Below are positions 5,708-6,739 of a stretch of 6,739 nucleotides of DNA, one piece after another. The position numbers and the translations under genes are program-made. The first letter of the stretch is position 1. Each line of letters opens with the position of its first letter. The notes beneath the pieces were generated by a model, which saw nothing but the letters and a program-made list of their open reading frames with translations, had not been told where the DNA came from and searched no databases. The stretch lies in contig CAYTPE010000060.1 of the NCBI GenBank assembly GCA_964439885.1, positions 1 to 6,739 of the forward strand. Reading direction: 5' to 3'. This DNA is from CAYTPE01 sp964439885 (lineage in GTDB: Bacteria; Patescibacteriota; Patescibacteriia; Magasanikbacterales; GWA2-37-8).

Positions 5708-6607
5708 ATGTTATTTACTCTCTATATTCCTCTTACCGTTATTATTGTTTGTCTCGGTGCAGTTGGTTTTATCATTTTCCGAAAGTTGTCCTTAGTGGCT
5801 AATTTAGATATTGCTTCGTTGCCGGAAGAGCGTGAGGCTCAGAAGAAAAAAGAAATTATTTCTCGTCGCTTGAATGCCGAGGAAGCGCATCTACAGGTAC
5901 GGTTGGCCTTTTTGCTCAAACCGATCAAAAAAATATGGGGCAAGCTGCAGCTTCAGTTTCGTATCTATGTAGGCAAAATAGAGCGTCTCTGGCATCATGA
6001 GCAGCGCCAGGTGGCACATGTAAAGCCAGAAGATAAAGAAGCGATGCGTGAAAAGGTTCACAGTATTGTCAAGGAAGCAGCCAATTACTTTCAACTCAGT
6101 AATTTTCCTCGGGCTGAAGAATTGTTTATTAGCGCCATAAAAATTGATCCCAAAGCGGCCGAAGCATACCGGGGCTTGGCCGATACTTATTTTGCGCAAG
6201 GCAACACCGATGAGGCCAAAGAAACCTACGAATTTTTGCTTAAACTAACCCCGGATGATGATGCGGTAATGGTGAAAATTGCCGAAATTGCCGAAGAAAA
6301 AGGTGATGTGGAAACGGCTATTAATTATTATCAACAAGCAGTGGTACTCAACGACGCTCTCTCGCCACGGTTCTATCACCTCGCGGAGTTGCTACTCAAA
6401 GTGAATCAACCGGTGGTGGCCAAAGAGGCGATTTTGTCCGCGGTTGAGATCGAACCAAAGAATCCAAAGTATCTTGACTTGCTCATCGAAACTGTGCTAT
6501 TATGTGGCGACAAAGCGCTTACCAAAAAGGCATTCGAGGAACTTCGGGCTGTCAATCCGGAGAATCAAAAGTTGGCAGTGTTCGAAGAAAAAATTGGACA
6601 AATGTAA
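5708..6607 (+). CDS. Membrane-anchored tetratricopeptide repeat (TPR) protein
   Basis: The 299-residue protein begins with an uncharged hydrophobic segment (residues 3-24), followed by Arg25-Lys26 and a strongly basic linker. By the positive-inside rule the C-terminal part should face the cytoplasm, with the N-terminus outside. Residues 40-115 are charged helices, including a basic amphipathic stretch (70-100) that may lie on the membrane. TPR units follow at about 117-148, 152-182, 186-216 and 220-250, with a degenerate fifth at 254-284. Examples are AYRGLADTYFAQGNTDEA and MVKIAEIAEEKGDVETA, with the typical Ala/Gly/Tyr and Pro spacing. TPRs bind other proteins, so this is likely a scaffold at the inner face of the membrane. 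The anchor-plus-TPR layout recalls LapB (YciM), but no C-terminal cysteine metal site is present, so I do not give that name. ATG is 6 nt after the tpiA stop, with no Shine-Dalgarno. The partner is unknown. Confidence 0.9.
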   Translation: MLFTLYIPLTVIIVCLGAVGFIIFRKLSLVANLDIASLPEEREAQKKKEIISRRLNAEEAHLQVRLAFLLKPIKKIWGKLQLQFRIYVGKIERLWHHEQRQVAHVKPEDKEAMREKVHSIVKEAANYFQLSNFPRAEELFISAIKIDPKAAEAYRGLADTYFAQGNTDEAKETYEFLLKLTPDDDAVMVKIAEIAEEKGDVETAINYYQQAVVLNDALSPRFYHLAELLLKVNQPVVAKEAILSAVEIEPKNPKYLDLLIETVLLCGDKALTKKAFEELRAVNPENQKLAVFEEKIGQM

Positions 6608-6613
6608 GTAGAG

Positions 6614-6641
6614 TACATAGTCAATAGTACGTAGCCAATAG
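6614..6641 (+). repeat. Tandem duplication of a 14-bp unit
   Basis: TACATAGTCAATAG (6614-6627) is followed immediately by TACGTAGCCAATAG (6628-6641). The copies match at 12 of 14 positions, and both differences are transitions. The second copy forms most of the 5' arm of the adjacent hairpin. The first copy can also pair with the same 3' arm (6616-6627 with 6649-6660, one G-U pair). This intergenic stretch of 77 bases between the TPR gene and tRNA-Tyr contains no gene. Confidence 0.65.
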
Positions 6642-6660
6642 GTAGTTCCTATTGGCTATG
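6630..6660 (+). terminator. Strong hairpin after the TPR gene, possible intrinsic terminator
   Basis: TAGCCAATAGG (6632-6642) and CCTATTGGCTA (6648-6658) pair perfectly around a 5-base loop TAGTT. Outer pairs G6631-T6659 (wobble) and C6630-G6660 extend the stem to 13 pairs. It is followed by AACTTTTAAC, so the T run is only four bases and starts three bases late. Position, between the end of a gene run and a tRNA gene, fits a terminator. The poor T tract and the tandem copy of the 5' arm leave open a repeat-derived element instead. The stem is certain; termination is moderately likely. Confidence 0.5.
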
Positions 6661-6670
6661 AACTTTTAAC

Positions 6671-6676
6671 TATAAA
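6671..6676 (+). promoter_or_regulatory. Possible -10 box for tRNA-Tyr
   Basis: TATAAA lies 8 bases before the first base of the tRNA, so transcription could begin close to the mature 5' end. No good -35 hexamer is found at 16-18 bases upstream, where the hairpin 3' arm lies. This is a weak call based on position and A/T content. Confidence 0.25.
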
Positions 6677-6684
6677 CTAACAAC

Positions 6685-6739
6685 GGGCAGATACCGAAGC
6701 GGTCAAACGGGGCTGACTGTAAATCAGCTGGCTACGCCT
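6685..6739 (+). tRNA. tRNA-Tyr (anticodon GUA), 5' part, cut by window end
   Basis: This is the 5' portion of a tyrosine tRNA, which reads UAU and UAC codons. The acceptor 5' strand is GGGCAGA (6685-6691), then T8 and A9. The D stem is CCG (6694-6696) with CGG (6708-6710), and the loop contains AAGCGGTCAAA. The anticodon stem GCTGA (6712-6716) pairs perfectly with TCAGC (6724-6728) around the loop CTGTAAA, with anticodon GTA at 6719-6721, T at position 33 and A at 37. A variable-arm stem follows, GGC (6730-6732) with GCC (6736-6738), the long class II arm typical of bacterial tRNA-Tyr. The T arm and acceptor 3' strand fall beyond the window. The sequence resembles bacterial tRNA-Tyr closely, so identity is firm although acceptor pairing cannot be verified. 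Confidence 0.95.

Overview
The window looks like ordinary chromosome from a Candidate Phyla Radiation (Patescibacteria, probably Parcubacteria-like) bacterium. The grounds are indirect: a one-chain alpha2-type glycyl-tRNA synthetase, a triosephosphate isomerase beginning with the NWKMYLSYSES style I associate with that group, short ORFan proteins wedged between housekeeping genes, a membrane-anchored TPR protein, almost no Shine-Dalgarno sites, and a mixed, moderate base composition. No marker gene fixes the lineage, so this is inference.

Everything reads on the + strand. From left to right: the C-terminal half of ribosome recycling factor (frr, cut by the window edge); an unrecognised acidic cytoplasmic protein; a leader with a perfect 10-bp inverted repeat and the only good ribosome binding site in the window; an unrecognised membrane-anchored or secreted protein; glycyl-tRNA synthetase; a small unrecognised protein; an M16 zinc peptidase with an intact active site; triosephosphate isomerase (tpiA); a membrane-anchored TPR protein; a short repeat and hairpin region; and the 5' part of tRNA-Tyr(GUA), cut by the right edge.

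The recognisable genes serve translation (frr, glyS, tRNA-Tyr), central glycolysis (tpiA), proteolysis (M16) and scaffolding (TPR). Gaps of 8, 2, 50 and 6 nt from glyS through the TPR gene fit one co-transcribed unit. There is no mobile element, CRISPR array or defence cassette, and no gene desert over 300 bases.

The observations most worth following are regulatory rather than a new enzyme system. All seven complete genes have T immediately before ATG, six of them with no Shine-Dalgarno. The inverted repeat ahead of the membrane protein has a third complementary arm. A 14-bp tandem duplication upstream of tRNA-Tyr gives two competing 5' arms for one hairpin. The triosephosphate isomerase carries an unusual change in its phosphate-binding GG motif. 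I see no convincing undescribed multi-gene system here.
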